Positions 12,083 through 20,972 of a stretch of DNA of 64,000 nucleotides are shown in pieces. The first letter of the stretch is position 1. Every line of letters begins with the position of its first letter. The stretch is from Luteimonas aquatica (GTDB taxonomy: Bacteria; Pseudomonadota; Gammaproteobacteria; Xanthomonadales; Xanthomonadaceae): positions 127,180 through 191,179 of the forward strand of contig NZ_JALBFU010000005.1 in assembly GCF_022662575.1 (NCBI RefSeq). Reading direction: 5' to 3'. The position numbers were made by a program, and so were the translations under genes. Under the pieces are notes generated by a model that was given only the letters and a program-made list of their open reading frames with translations, was not told the origin of the DNA and made no database searches.

Positions 12083-12862
12083 ATGGACATGCCCGACTCT
12101 CCCGCGCGCGAACGCGATTGGACCGCGCTGCCCTGGGCGCTGGGCAATGCCGCGCAGTTCGCCTTCACCCTGGCCTGGACCGCGGGCGGGATCTGCCTGG
12201 CGCTGACGCTGTACGCCCTGCTGCGCGATCGCGGCCTGCCGCTGCGCATGGCCTCGCGCTGCTGGGCGCCGGGACTGCTCCGGGGCGCCGGCGCGCGGCT
12301 GCGGGTGGAGGGCCTGGAGCGGGTGGACTGGACGCGCCCGTGCATCCTGGTCGCCAACCACCAGTCCACGATCGACATCTGCGCGCTGTTCCGCGCGGTG
12401 CCGGTGCCGCTGCGCTTCGTGCTCAAGCAGGAGATGGCGCGCGTGCCCTTGGTGGGCCGATACGCCCGGGCGATGGGCATGGTGTTCGTGGAGCGCGGCG
12501 AGCGCCGCGCCGCGCGCGGCTTCCTGCGCCAGGTCGACGCGCTGCTGCGCGAGGGCGCCAGCCTGTGCGTGTTTCCGGAGGGCACGCGCAGCCGCGACGG
12601 CGCGCTGGCGCCGTTCAAGGGCGGCGCGTTCCAGGCCGCGATCGACGCCGGCGCGCAGCTGGTGCCGGTGGCGCTGCACGGCTCGGGCGCGGTCTTGCCG
12701 CCGGACGGCGGTTTCCGCGTACGCCCGGGCACGATCCGGGTGCGCTTCGGCGCGCCGTTGGCCGCTTGCGGGCCGCAAGGGCCGCTGGATCGCCAGGAAC
12801 TGGCCGCGCGTGCCTATCATGCGGTCCTGGACCTGCTGCAGGAGCGCCGCACCGCGGCCTGA
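12083..12862 (+). CDS. Lysophospholipid acyltransferase (PlsC-like)
   Basis: 259 residues with a hydrophobic N-terminal segment (about residues 20-45). The acyltransferase box NHQSTID (H-x4-D) and the acceptor motif FPEGTRSRDG are both present. In aryl polyene clusters such an enzyme is thought to attach the polyene to a glycerolipid-type anchor in the inner membrane. Start chosen at 12083; an ATG at 12089 is equally possible as no strong ribosome-binding site is seen. Confidence 0.9.
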   Translation: MDMPDSPARERDWTALPWALGNAAQFAFTLAWTAGGICLALTLYALLRDRGLPLRMASRCWAPGLLRGAGARLRVEGLERVDWTRPCILVANHQSTIDICALFRAVPVPLRFVLKQEMARVPLVGRYARAMGMVFVERGERRAARGFLRQVDALLREGASLCVFPEGTRSRDGALAPFKGGAFQAAIDAGAQLVPVALHGSGAVLPPDGGFRVRPGTIRVRFGAPLAACGPQGPLDRQELAARAYHAVLDLLQERRTAA

Positions 12863-12865
12863 ACG

Positions 12866-13156
12866 TTGGATTTTCTCATCGCCCCGGACCATCCCTGCCT
12901 GCCCGGGCATTTTCCGGGGCGGCCGATCGTGCCCGGCGTGGTGGTGCTGGACCGCGTGCTGGCCGCGATCGAGGCCAGCCACGGCCCGCTCGGACCGGTG
13001 CGGCTGCCGCAGGTGAAGTTCGCCCAGCCGTTGCTGCCCGGCCAGCCGGCGCGCGTGGAGATCGAGGGGCAGGCGCCGCGCTGGCGTTTCCGCGTGCTGC
13101 GTCAGGACGCGTCCCGGAGCGTGCTGCTGGCCAGCGGCGAGGTGGCATTGCCGTGA
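12866..13156 (+). CDS. Hotdog-fold 3-hydroxyacyl-ACP dehydratase (ApeI-like)
   Basis: 96 residues. The FabA/FabZ-type motif appears as HPCLPGHFPGRPIVPGVVVLD near the N-terminus, which is the characteristic short form found in aryl polyene clusters. It should dehydrate the hydroxyacyl intermediates during polyene chain growth. The start is a TTG at 12866, three bases after the preceding stop, because no ATG or GTG lies before the conserved motif. It overlaps the next gene (GTGA). Confidence 0.85.
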   Translation: MDFLIAPDHPCLPGHFPGRPIVPGVVVLDRVLAAIEASHGPLGPVRLPQVKFAQPLLPGQPARVEIEGQAPRWRFRVLRQDASRSVLLASGEVALP

Positions 13157-14148
13157 GCAACGCCTGGAAGCAGCGGCGCGAGGGCGGCGGCCGGTTCGCG
13201 CTGTGGCTGATCCGTTCGATCGGCCGCCATGGCGGGCGCGGCCTGGCGCGGCTGTGCCTGTATCCGATCACCGCGTACTTCCTGCTGCGCCGCGGGGCGG
13301 AGCGGCGCGATTCGCGCGACTACCTCTCGCGCGTGTTCGGGCGCCGCGCGGGGCTGCGGGAAGTGGCCCGGCATATCCATACCTTCGCCTGCACCATCCT
13401 CGACCGCGTGTTCCTGCTCGGCGAGGACCTGCGCCGCTTCGATGTCCGGGTGCAGGGCGTGGAGGGGTTGGAGGCGCAACTGGCCCAGGGGCGCGGCGTG
13501 CTGCTGTTCGGCTCGCACCTGGGCAGTTTCGAGGCGCTGCGCGCGCTGGCGCGGCGGCGCCCCGACGTGAAGATCCGCATCGTGCTCGACAAGGCCCACA
13601 ACCCGGCGATGACGCAGCTGCTGGACGCGCTCAATCCGGAGATCGCCGCCGGCGTGATCGACGCCAGCCAGGGCGGCCCCAGCCTGATGCTGGCGATCAA
13701 GCAGGCCGCCGACGAAGGCGCGCTCGTTTCGCTGCTGGTCGACCGCACCCACCCGGGCGCGCCGGTGCAGGCGGCGCAGTTCCTCGGCGCGCCGGCCGAG
13801 TTCCCCGTCTCGCCCTGGCTGGTCGCCTCGGTGCTCAAGCTGCCGATCTCGCTCGGCTTCGGCCTGTACCGCGGCGGCAACCGCTACGACCTGCTCTTCG
13901 AATCCTTCAGCGACGCCGGCATCGACCTGCCGCGCCGCGGCCGCAGCGTGCTGCTCGCCTCGCTCGTTCAGCGATACGCCTCGCGTTTGGAGCATCATGC
14001 GCGCCGTGCGCCGTACAACTGGTTCAACTTCTATGACTTCTGGAATCTGCATGAAGACGCGACGGACGCCGCCGCGCCGCTGGCCGCTGGCGCTGATGCT
14101 GACGCTGCTGGCCGCCGCGACGCCGCTGTGCGCCGCGCCGCGGGGTGA
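13153..14148 (+). CDS. LpxL/HtrB-like acyltransferase (pigment cluster)
   Basis: 331 residues from the GTG at 13153, which overlaps the dehydratase stop. The lipid A acyltransferase-type active-site box is GSHLGSFEAL (H-x4-E); YNWFNFYDFW near residue 300 is the usual C-terminal signature. In this family the protein normally ends shortly after that motif. Here it continues with about 30 alanine-rich residues, which overlap the LolA-like gene in another frame. Probably acylates or transfers the polyene to its lipid or sugar carrier at the inner membrane. Confidence 0.88.
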   Translation: MSNAWKQRREGGGRFALWLIRSIGRHGGRGLARLCLYPITAYFLLRRGAERRDSRDYLSRVFGRRAGLREVARHIHTFACTILDRVFLLGEDLRRFDVRVQGVEGLEAQLAQGRGVLLFGSHLGSFEALRALARRRPDVKIRIVLDKAHNPAMTQLLDALNPEIAAGVIDASQGGPSLMLAIKQAADEGALVSLLVDRTHPGAPVQAAQFLGAPAEFPVSPWLVASVLKLPISLGFGLYRGGNRYDLLFESFSDAGIDLPRRGRSVLLASLVQRYASRLEHHARRAPYNWFNFYDFWNLHEDATDAAAPLAAGADADAAGRRDAAVRRAAG

Positions 14149-14773
14149 GCAGGCGCCGCCCGCGCCCGCGAGCGACCCCGGCTCGCCGGTCGACAGCGAC
14201 TGGATCCTGCGCACGCTGGCGCGGCCGGCGCCGATGCGCGCCAACTTCGTCGAGTTCCGCGATTCGCCGCTGCTCAAGGCGCCGCTGCGCGTGTCGGGCG
14301 AGTACCAGCGCCCGGACGCGGAGACGATGGTGCGCGAGGTGCGCGTGCCGTACCTGGAAACCACCACCATCAGGACCGGGAAATCCGGCGACGGCGAGGT
14401 CACCATCGCCCGCGCCGGGCGCAGTCCGCGCAAGTTCTCGCTCGCGCGCGCGCCGGAGATCGCCGGCCTGCCGGCCAGCTTCGGCGCGATGCTCTCCGGC
14501 GACCATGCCCTGCTCGAACGCAACTACCGCGTCCAGGTCGAGGGCACGCGGCGGCGCTGGTCGATGACCCTGGTGCCCAGGCAGCAGGCCCTGGCCAGCA
14601 AGCTGCGCGAGATCAACCTCTACGGCCGCGGCGTGGAACTGCGCTGCATCGAGACGCAGCTCGCCAAGGGCAAGACCGTGCACCGCACCCTGCTGGCCGG
14701 CGCCGCGCGCGAGGCCGATGGGCTGAGCACCGGTCCCGCGCTCGCCAACCTGTGCCACGGCGAAGCGCAGTGA
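14051..14773 (+). CDS. LolA-like lipoprotein carrier (pigment cluster)
   Basis: 240 residues. The ATG at 14051 starts a signal peptide (about residues 12-28, PLALMLTLLAAATPLCAA), so the product is periplasmic. The LolA-like domain contains MRANFVEFRDSPLLKAPLRV near the start, then FSLARAPEI, a GAMLSGD segment and WSMTLVPR. In aryl polyene clusters a LolA-like protein works with the MMPL exporter to carry the polyene lipid across the periplasm. The start lies 98 bases inside the preceding gene in another frame. Confidence 0.85.
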   Translation: MKTRRTPPRRWPLALMLTLLAAATPLCAAPRGEQAPPAPASDPGSPVDSDWILRTLARPAPMRANFVEFRDSPLLKAPLRVSGEYQRPDAETMVREVRVPYLETTTIRTGKSGDGEVTIARAGRSPRKFSLARAPEIAGLPASFGAMLSGDHALLERNYRVQVEGTRRRWSMTLVPRQQALASKLREINLYGRGVELRCIETQLAKGKTVHRTLLAGAAREADGLSTGPALANLCHGEAQ

Positions 14774-14804
14774 CGCCTGCCGCCGGTCGACCCGGGCCGG
14801 CGGC

Positions 14805-17141
14805 GTGAGTCCGCGACGGCGCATCGCGCTGGCGCTGCTGTGGCTGGCGCTGCTCGGCCTGGCGGCCTGGGCGATCGCGCCGCGCTTGCAGCTCAGCGGC
14901 GACCTGCGCAAGTTCATGCCCGAGGCGCGCACGGCCGAGCAGAAGCTGCTGCTGGACGAACTGGGCGAGGGGCCGGGCTCGCGCCTGCTGTTGATCGCAT
15001 TGTCGGGCGGCGATGCGCCAACGCTGGCGGCGCAGTCGCAGGCGTTGCGGGCATCGCTGGCCCGCGACCGCCGTTTCGTGCTGGCCGCCAACGGCGAGGA
15101 GGCGGGCCTGGACGCGGTGCCCGAACGCCTGCGCCCCTATCGTTACCTGCTCTCGGCGGCGCTGGACGTGCAGCGTCTGGACGCGGCCTACCTGCGCGAG
15201 GAGCTCGACCAGCGCGTGCAGGACCTCGGCTCGCCGGTCGGCGGCATGGTCGAACCGCTGCTGCCCGCCGACCCGACCCTGGAAACCCTCAAGATCGCCG
15301 AGGCCCTGCAGCCGCCGAACGCGCCGCAGCGATTGCACGGCGTCTGGTTCGATCGCGCCGGCAAGCGCGCCCTGCTGCTGGCGCAGACGCAGGCGGCCGG
15401 CTTCGACCCGACCGGCCAGCAGCTGGCGGTCGATGCGATCCGCGCCGCCTTCGCCAAGGCGCGCGGCGCCACGTCCACGGCGATGACGCTCAGCGGGCCC
15501 GGCGCGTTCTCGGTGGAGATCGGCGGCCGCACGCAGGCCGAGGCGCAATGGATCGGCAGCTTCGACACCGTCGGCCTGATCGTGCTGCTGATCCTGGCCT
15601 ACCGCAGCTGGAAGATCCCGGTGCTCGGCGTGCTGCCGCTGGCCAGCGCGGGACTGGCGGGGCTGGCCGCGGTGGCCCTGCTGTTCGACGGCGTGCACGG
15701 CATCACCGTGGCCTTCGGCTTCACGCTGATCGGCGTGGTGCAGGACTATCCGATCCACCTGTTCAGCCATCAGCGCCCGGGGGAATCGCCGCTGCACAAC
15801 GCGCGCGCGCTCTGGCCCACGCTCGCCACCGGCGTGGTCTCCACCTGCATCGCCTACCTGACCTTCTTCTTCGCCGGCGTCGACGGCCTGAGCCAGCTGG
15901 CCGCCTTCACCATCGCCGGCCTGGCGACCGCCGCGCTGACCACGCGCTTCCTGCTGCCGCACCTGATCGATCCGGCGCCACGCGACCTGGCCGATTCGCG
16001 GCGCCTGGCCGTGTTGTGGGCGTGGATCGAGCGCGCGCCGCGGCCGCGCTGGTCGCTGGCGCCGTTCGCGGCCCTCGCGGTGGCGGCGATCGCGCTGGCG
16101 CCGGGCGCGTTCTGGCAGAACGACCTGGCCAAGCTCACCCCGGTGCCGCCGGACGCGCTCGCCCGCGACGCCGACCTGCGCGCCGAGCTGGGCGCGCCGG
16201 ACGTGCGCTACGTGCTGACCGTGCGCGGCGACGATGCCGAGGCCGCGCTGGCGGCCAGCGAGCGCCTGCGCCCGGCGCTCGATCGCCTGGTCGCGGACAA
16301 GGCCCTGTCCGGCTACGACATGGCCGCGCGCCTGCTGCCCAGCGCCGCGCTGCAGCGCGCCCGCCAGCAGCGGCTGCCGGACCCGGCCGCCCTGCGCAGC
16401 GCGCTCGCCGCCGCGCTGGCCGACAGCCCGTTCCGTGCCGACGCCTTCGAACCGTTCGCCGCCGACGTGGAAGCCGCGCGCCGCGCGCCGCCGCTGCAGC
16501 GCCGCGACCTGGCCGGCACGCCGCTGGCGGCCTCGGTGTCCGGCCTGCTGATCGAGGGCGGCGGCCATGCCACCGCCCTGGTCTCGCTGAGCGGGCTGCG
16601 CGACCTGCCGGCGCTCGAGCGCGCGGCGGCGGCGCACGGCGCGCAGCTGCTCGACATGAAGGCGGCCTCCGAATCGCTGGTCGCCGCCTACCGTGGCCGC
16701 GTGCTGGCCGCGCTCGGCGTGGCCGCGCTGCTGCTCGCCGCGGCGGTATGGGTCGCGCTGCGCGCGCCGCGCCGCGTGCTGCGCGTGCTGCTGCCGATGG
16801 CGCTGACCACGCTGGCCATCCTGGCCGTGCTGCGGCTGTGCGGCGTCGAGCTGACCCTGTTCCACCTGGTCGCGCTGATCCTCGCCGCCGGCCTCGGCCT
16901 CGACTACGCCCTGTTCTTCGACCACGCCGGCGAGGATCGCGCCGACCAGCTGCGCACCCTGCACGCGCTGATCGTCTGCAGCCTGACCACGCTGCTGGTG
17001 TTCGCGATGCTGGCGCTGTCCTCGATCCCGGTGCTGCGCGCCATCGGCACCACGGTGGCCCTCGGCGTGTTCGGCAACTTCGTGCTGGCGCTGCTCGTCT
17101 CGCGCCAGCCCGCCCGGCGGGACGCGGGAGCGGCGCGTTGA
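14805..17141 (+). CDS. MMPL/RND-type exporter of the pigment
   Basis: 778 residues from a GTG at 14805. An N-terminal membrane helix is followed by a large periplasmic domain (about residues 40-250). A block of about five helices comes next, and the same arrangement repeats in the second half, giving the 11-12 helices expected of MMPL permeases. The GFTLIGVVQDYPIHLFSHQ segment is the family's charged central helix, mirrored later by ILAAGLGLDYALFFDHAGE. It is thought to lift the polyene lipid out of the inner membrane to the LolA-like carrier. Its stop overlaps the next start (TTGA). Confidence 0.92.
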   Translation: MSPRRRIALALLWLALLGLAAWAIAPRLQLSGDLRKFMPEARTAEQKLLLDELGEGPGSRLLLIALSGGDAPTLAAQSQALRASLARDRRFVLAANGEEAGLDAVPERLRPYRYLLSAALDVQRLDAAYLREELDQRVQDLGSPVGGMVEPLLPADPTLETLKIAEALQPPNAPQRLHGVWFDRAGKRALLLAQTQAAGFDPTGQQLAVDAIRAAFAKARGATSTAMTLSGPGAFSVEIGGRTQAEAQWIGSFDTVGLIVLLILAYRSWKIPVLGVLPLASAGLAGLAAVALLFDGVHGITVAFGFTLIGVVQDYPIHLFSHQRPGESPLHNARALWPTLATGVVSTCIAYLTFFFAGVDGLSQLAAFTIAGLATAALTTRFLLPHLIDPAPRDLADSRRLAVLWAWIERAPRPRWSLAPFAALAVAAIALAPGAFWQNDLAKLTPVPPDALARDADLRAELGAPDVRYVLTVRGDDAEAALAASERLRPALDRLVADKALSGYDMAARLLPSAALQRARQQRLPDPAALRSALAAALADSPFRADAFEPFAADVEAARRAPPLQRRDLAGTPLAASVSGLLIEGGGHATALVSLSGLRDLPALERAAAAHGAQLLDMKAASESLVAAYRGRVLAALGVAALLLAAAVWVALRAPRRVLRVLLPMALTTLAILAVLRLCGVELTLFHLVALILAAGLGLDYALFFDHAGEDRADQLRTLHALIVCSLTTLLVFAMLALSSIPVLRAIGTTVALGVFGNFVLALLVSRQPARRDAGAAR

Positions 17142-17587
17142 TCCTGGCGCGCGAAGCCATCCAGGCGCTGATCCCGCACCAGGGCGCGATGTGCCTCTGG
17201 GACGAGGTGATGGCCTGGGACGCGGCGAGCATCCGCCTGCGCGCGCACGGCCATCGCGATCCCGCCCATCCGCTGCGTTCGGACGGCCGCCTGCGCGCCG
17301 TGCACCTGTGCGAGTACGGCGCCCAGGCCATGGCGGTGCATGGCGGACTGCGCGCGGACGCGCCCGCGCGCCAGGGCCTGCTGGTGGCGCTGCGCGAGGT
17401 GCGCCTGCACGTGGCGCGCGCGGACGACCTGCCCGGCGCGCTGGAGGGCGAGGCCGACGTGCTGGCCGATGCCGGCCACAGCCAGCAGTACGCCTTCCGC
17501 ATCGTGCATGCCGGTGCGCTGCTGGCCGAGGGACGCGCCGCGGTGATGTTCCGCGACGGCCTCGCCGCGCCGACGGATGCGGGATGA
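17138..17587 (+). CDS. 3-hydroxyacyl-ACP dehydratase (ApeP-like)
   Basis: 149 residues with a TTG start at 17138 that overlaps the exporter stop. The opening LIPHQGAMCLWDEVMAWD is the ApeP-family hotdog signature, followed by LCEYGAQAMAVHGG. It is the second dehydratase of the cluster and is predicted to work with the ApeI-like one during polyene extension. No upstream ATG or GTG is possible within the open frame outside the exporter gene. Confidence 0.85.
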   Translation: MILAREAIQALIPHQGAMCLWDEVMAWDAASIRLRAHGHRDPAHPLRSDGRLRAVHLCEYGAQAMAVHGGLRADAPARQGLLVALREVRLHVARADDLPGALEGEADVLADAGHSQQYAFRIVHAGALLAEGRAAVMFRDGLAAPTDAG

Positions 17588-17597
17588 TAATTCCGCC

Positions 17598-18335
17598 ATG
17601 ACTTCCGATTCCTCCCCACGGCGCGCCCTGGTCACCGGCGGCAGCGGCGACCTCGGCGGCGCGATCTGCCGGCGCCTGGCCGCCGACGGCCTGCACGTGA
17701 TCGTGCACGCCCACGCCAACCTGGCGCGCGCCGAGGCGCTCGCCGACGAGATCCGCGCCGGGGGCGGCGCGGCCTCCGCGGTCGCCTTCGACGTCGCCGA
17801 CGGCGAGGCCGCGCGCCGGGCCGTCGAAGCCCTGCTCGCCGACGGGCCGGTGCAGGTGCTGGTCAACAACGCCGGCATCCATGACGACGCGCCCATGGCC
17901 GGCATGAACGCCGCGCAATGGACGCGCGTGATCGACGTGTCGCTGCACGGCTTCTTCCACGTCACCCAGCCGCTGCTGCTGCCGATGGCGCGCACCCGCT
18001 GGGGCCGCATCGTCAGCGTCTCCAGCGTCTCGGCGGTGCTCGGCAACCGCGGCCAGAGCAACTACGCCGCCGCCAAGGCCGCGCTGCACGGCGCCTCGAA
18101 ATCGCTGGCGCGCGAGATGGCCAGCCGCGGCATCACCGTGAACGTGGTCGCGCCCGGCGTGATCGCCGGGCAGATGTCCGAAGCCGCGTTCCCGCCGGAG
18201 GCGATCAGGCAGATGGTGCCGGCCGGACGCGCCGGCACGCCCGAGGAGGTGGCGGCGCTGGTCGCCTTCCTGTGCTCGGCGCAGGCCGGCTACGTCAACG
18301 GCCAGGTGATCGGCGTCAACGGCGGCATGGCCTGA
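17598..18335 (+). CDS. 3-ketoacyl-ACP reductase (FabG-like, pigment cluster)
   Basis: 245 residues of short-chain dehydrogenase fold. The NADPH-binding motif is ALVTGGSGDLGGAI, the NNAG motif is VLVNNAGIHDD, the catalytic serine lies in VSVSSVSAV, and the YxxxK motif is YAAAKAALHG. Reduces 3-ketoacyl-ACP in each polyene elongation round. The ATG at 17598 is preferred; an in-frame ATG at 17577 would add seven residues and overlap the preceding gene. Confidence 0.93.
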   Translation: MTSDSSPRRALVTGGSGDLGGAICRRLAADGLHVIVHAHANLARAEALADEIRAGGGAASAVAFDVADGEAARRAVEALLADGPVQVLVNNAGIHDDAPMAGMNAAQWTRVIDVSLHGFFHVTQPLLLPMARTRWGRIVSVSSVSAVLGNRGQSNYAAAKAALHGASKSLAREMASRGITVNVVAPGVIAGQMSEAAFPPEAIRQMVPAGRAGTPEEVAALVAFLCSAQAGYVNGQVIGVNGGMA

Positions 18336-18436
18336 ACGGCATCGGCGCCGGCCGCGCGCCGCGCCTGGTCATTCAGCCCCGGTGCGCCCGGCTGGCGTAG
18401 CATCGTCCCCGTTCAGCCTGGACAGGGGAGTCGACT

Positions 18437-18901
18437 ATGTTCCGCACGGCATTGCGCCGATCCATCGTTGCGTTGCTCGCCCTCGGCCTGGCCGCCTGCG
18501 CCAGTTCGGCGCTGGTCACCGGCCGGCCGCGCCCGCCCATCGATCCGGCGCAGGTGCAGGTGTATTTCTCGCCGCCGCCCGGGCAGTACGAGGAGATCGC
18601 CATGCTCGAAAGCAAGAGCGGCGCCTTCACCTACGGCGAGCAGAACAAGATGGATTCGGTGGTCGGCAAGCTGCGCAAGGAAGCCGCCAAGCTCGGCGCC
18701 AACGGCGTGCTGTTCCGCGGCACCGCCGACGGCTACGGCGGTGGCGGCGTCAGCGTCGGCGGTGGCGGCGGCCGCATCGGCGGGCATGGCTACGGCGGCG
18801 CCGGTGTCGGCATCGACATCACCCCGCGGCAGAAATTCGCGCGCGGCATCGCCATCTACGTCGCCAACCCGCCGCCGCCGAGCGCGCCGCCCGCGCGCTG
18901 A
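18437..18901 (+). CDS. Glycine-rich outer-membrane lipoprotein
   Basis: 154 residues. A type II signal peptide ends in the lipobox LAAC (cysteine near residue 21). The mature part has a folded-looking region (VQVYFSPPPGQYEEIAMLES), a glycine-rich run and a proline-rich tail. The start has GGGGAG shortly upstream. It lies 101 bases after the ketoreductase gene, between recognised pigment genes, but a role in pigment export or anchoring is only suggested by position. Confidence 0.78.
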   Translation: MFRTALRRSIVALLALGLAACASSALVTGRPRPPIDPAQVQVYFSPPPGQYEEIAMLESKSGAFTYGEQNKMDSVVGKLRKEAAKLGANGVLFRGTADGYGGGGVSVGGGGGRIGGHGYGGAGVGIDITPRQKFARGIAIYVANPPPPSAPPAR

Positions 18902-18917
18902 GCGCGCGCAGCCTGCC

Positions 18918-19343
18918 ATGGCGACGCAGAAGACCATGCCCGGTGCCGCCTCGGTCTCGGCGTTCATCGCCGCCATCGCCGATCCCGGCAGGCGCGCCGA
19001 CGCCGAGGCGGTCGCGGCGATGATGCGCGAGGCCACCGGCTGCGCGCCGAAGCTGTGGGGCTCGGGCATCGTCGGCTTCGACCAGTACCACTACAGGTAC
19101 GAGAACGGCCGCGAGGGCGACTGGCCGGTGGTCGGCTTCGCCCCGCGCAAGCAGGCGCTCGCGCTCTATCTCGCCTCCGACCTCGCGCCCTACGAGCCGC
19201 TGCTGCAGAAGCTGGGCAAGCACAGCACCGGCAAGGGCTGCCTGTACGTCAAACGCCTGGCGGACATCGATACGGCGACGCTGAAAACCTTGATCGGCAC
19301 TGCCGTCGCGGCGATCCGCAAGCAATACCCGGCTGACGCCTAG
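18918..19343 (+). CDS. DUF1801 domain-containing protein
   Basis: 141 residues. The pattern DAEAVAAMMREATGCAPKLW followed by GFDQYHYRYENG and FAPRKQALALYL is typical of DUF1801 (YdhG-like) proteins, whose biochemical role is unknown. The ATG is at 18918, 17 bases after the lipoprotein stop, so the two are probably co-transcribed. The end overlaps the convergent glycosyltransferase gene by four bases. It is probably a passenger in the pigment cluster. Confidence 0.88.
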   Translation: MATQKTMPGAASVSAFIAAIADPGRRADAEAVAAMMREATGCAPKLWGSGIVGFDQYHYRYENGREGDWPVVGFAPRKQALALYLASDLAPYEPLLQKLGKHSTGKGCLYVKRLADIDTATLKTLIGTAVAAIRKQYPADA

Positions 19344-20176
19344 CCGCGCCGCGGCTGCTGCGTTGCGGTCGGGAGCGTCTGGCCGCCGTCCTCGTCGAAA
19401 TCGTCGATGCGCGGCGGGCGCGCGCGGGTCCGGCGGTATTCCCGCAGCAGGTCGCCGCGATCGAGGATCTGCGCGGCGACGTGGGAGACGATCTTCCACA
19501 GGTCGCGCACCAGGCGGAAATGGCTCTTGCGGAAGGCGTCCGGCGCGTGCGCGCTGGCATAGCGCGTGTCGATCGGCAGCGCGACGATGCCGGCGCCGGC
19601 GCGCCGCGCGGCCGAGATGAGCAGTTGCGCCTCGAACACGAAGCCCTCGCCCGGCACGTCGTCCAGGGTGTAGACCGTGCGCGGGTAGAGGCGTTGTCCG
19701 CTCTGGCTGTCGACGATGCGGAAACCGCAGCCCCAGCCCACGCCCCAGTCGCCGAACTCGTTGCCGATGCGCCGGTACAGCGGTTGCGCGGCGCGCTTGC
19801 GCAGGCGCGCGCCGATGATCACGCAAGCCGGGTGGCGGTTGGCGGCGGCGAGCAGGCGCGGGATGTCGGCGGCGCTGTGCTGGCCGTCGCCGTCCATGGT
19901 CAGCACGCCCTCGGCGCCGCGGCGCCCGGCCTCGGCGAAACCGGCGCGCAGCGCGGCGCCCTTGCCGCGGCGCTGCGCATGCCGCACCAGCACGGCCGGC
20001 AGGTCGGCGATGCGATCGGCGGTGCCGTCGTCGGAGCCGTCGTCGACCACGATCACCAGGTCGCATTGCGCCAGCGCGCCCTGCACCACCTCGCGGATGC
20101 GCAGCGATTCGTTGAGCGCCGGGATCACCACGGCGACGTTGCCTCTGTGCAATGCGGGCAAGGCGGGTTCAGCCAT
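19340..20176 (-). CDS. Family 2 glycosyltransferase (pigment cluster)
   Basis: 278 residues. The GT2 nucleotide-sugar fold is shown by VVIPALNESLRIREVV, VDDGSDDGTADRI, the DGDGQH metal-binding segment and the GWGCGFRIVDSQSG acceptor region. Aryl polyene clusters usually encode such an enzyme, which is thought to add a sugar to the aryl head or lipid anchor. The start at 20176 overlaps the ketosynthase-like gene upstream by eight bases. Confidence 0.9.
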   Translation of the reverse strand: MAEPALPALHRGNVAVVIPALNESLRIREVVQGALAQCDLVIVVDDGSDDGTADRIADLPAVLVRHAQRRGKGAALRAGFAEAGRRGAEGVLTMDGDGQHSAADIPRLLAAANRHPACVIIGARLRKRAAQPLYRRIGNEFGDWGVGWGCGFRIVDSQSGQRLYPRTVYTLDDVPGEGFVFEAQLLISAARRAGAGIVALPIDTRYASAHAPDAFRKSHFRLVRDLWKIVSHVAAQILDRGDLLREYRRTRARPPRIDDFDEDGGQTLPTATQQPRRG

Positions 20177-20972
20177 GGGCGATTTCCACGCGCAGCACGC
20201 GGCCCGGGCCGGCCTTCAGCGGGACCACGTCGTCGCCGCCGGCCAGCGCGTCGAACAGCGGCAGCATCGGCGCCATGGCGTTGCCGGCGCCCAGGCGCGC
20301 CAGTGCGCCGGCAGGCGCCGCGGGCGGCTCGCCGTCGACGAGGGTGGCGCGCAGGGTGGCGATCGCGCGCGCGTCCGGCCGGTCGGGATCGCGCCGCGAC
20401 AGCACCAGCGCGCCGCCGAGCACGCCCTCGCTCCGCGTGACCGTGCCCAGCGGACCGCTGGCGGCGGTGTCGTAGGCGGCCAGCAGGATCGCCTCGGCGC
20501 CGTCGTGCAGTTGCGCCAGCGCCTCGAGCAGGCCTTGCGCGAAGCTGGCGTCGAGCGCGCTGATCGCGGTGGTCGCCAGGCGGCAGCCGTTGCCGATGGT
20601 CCAGTAGCCGGCGGCGGCATTGTGCACGGAGTTGTGGAAGCGGGTCGGCGACATCGCGCGCGGCTCGCCGGCGAGCGTGGCGCAGATGTAGTCGGTGATG
20701 GCCATGTCGCCGTGGGTGGAGGCGAACACCGAGGGCAGCGTGGCCGGGTCGCGGCCGGCGTGCCGGCACGCGTCGGCCGCCACTTGCAGCGCGATGCTCA
20801 CCGATTCGGAAGCGCGCCTGCGTTCGTTGGGCGGCAGCAGCTCGGGCGAGGGCTTGCGCGGCGCGTCGGCCGCGAGGGCGCCGCCGCCGACGTAGTCGCG
20901 CGCGGCCTGCCAGGACGGCAGCCCCGGCGCCCAGAAGCCGACGCCCTCGACCACGCAGAACAACGAACTCAC
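20169..20972 (-). CDS. Ketosynthase-like chain-length factor
   Basis: 267 residues beginning VSSLFCVVEGVGFWAPGLPSW. It matches the short beta-ketoacyl-synthase-like type paired with a full ketosynthase in aryl polyene clusters (segments SVFASTHGDMAITDYIC, FHNSVHNAAAGYWTIGN). It lacks the usual active-site cysteine-serine-serine motif and the two histidines. It is therefore probably the non-catalytic partner of the adjacent ketosynthase. GTG start at 20972 overlapping the ketosynthase stop (GTGA). Confidence 0.87.
   Translation of the reverse strand: MSSLFCVVEGVGFWAPGLPSWQAARDYVGGGALAADAPRKPSPELLPPNERRRASESVSIALQVAADACRHAGRDPATLPSVFASTHGDMAITDYICATLAGEPRAMSPTRFHNSVHNAAAGYWTIGNGCRLATTAISALDASFAQGLLEALAQLHDGAEAILLAAYDTAASGPLGTVTRSEGVLGGALVLSRRDPDRPDARAIATLRATLVDGEPPAAPAGALARLGAGNAMAPMLPLFDALAGGDDVVPLKAGPGRVLRVEIAHG

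Noticed and set aside
14613..18089. A 1158-codon open frame on the minus strand across the pigment exporter genes
   Set aside because: It is the mirror of real plus-strand genes in very GC-rich DNA; its product is a low-complexity mix of Arg, Gln, Gly and Ala with no domain, and the plus strand encodes recognisable MMPL, dehydratase and reductase genes.
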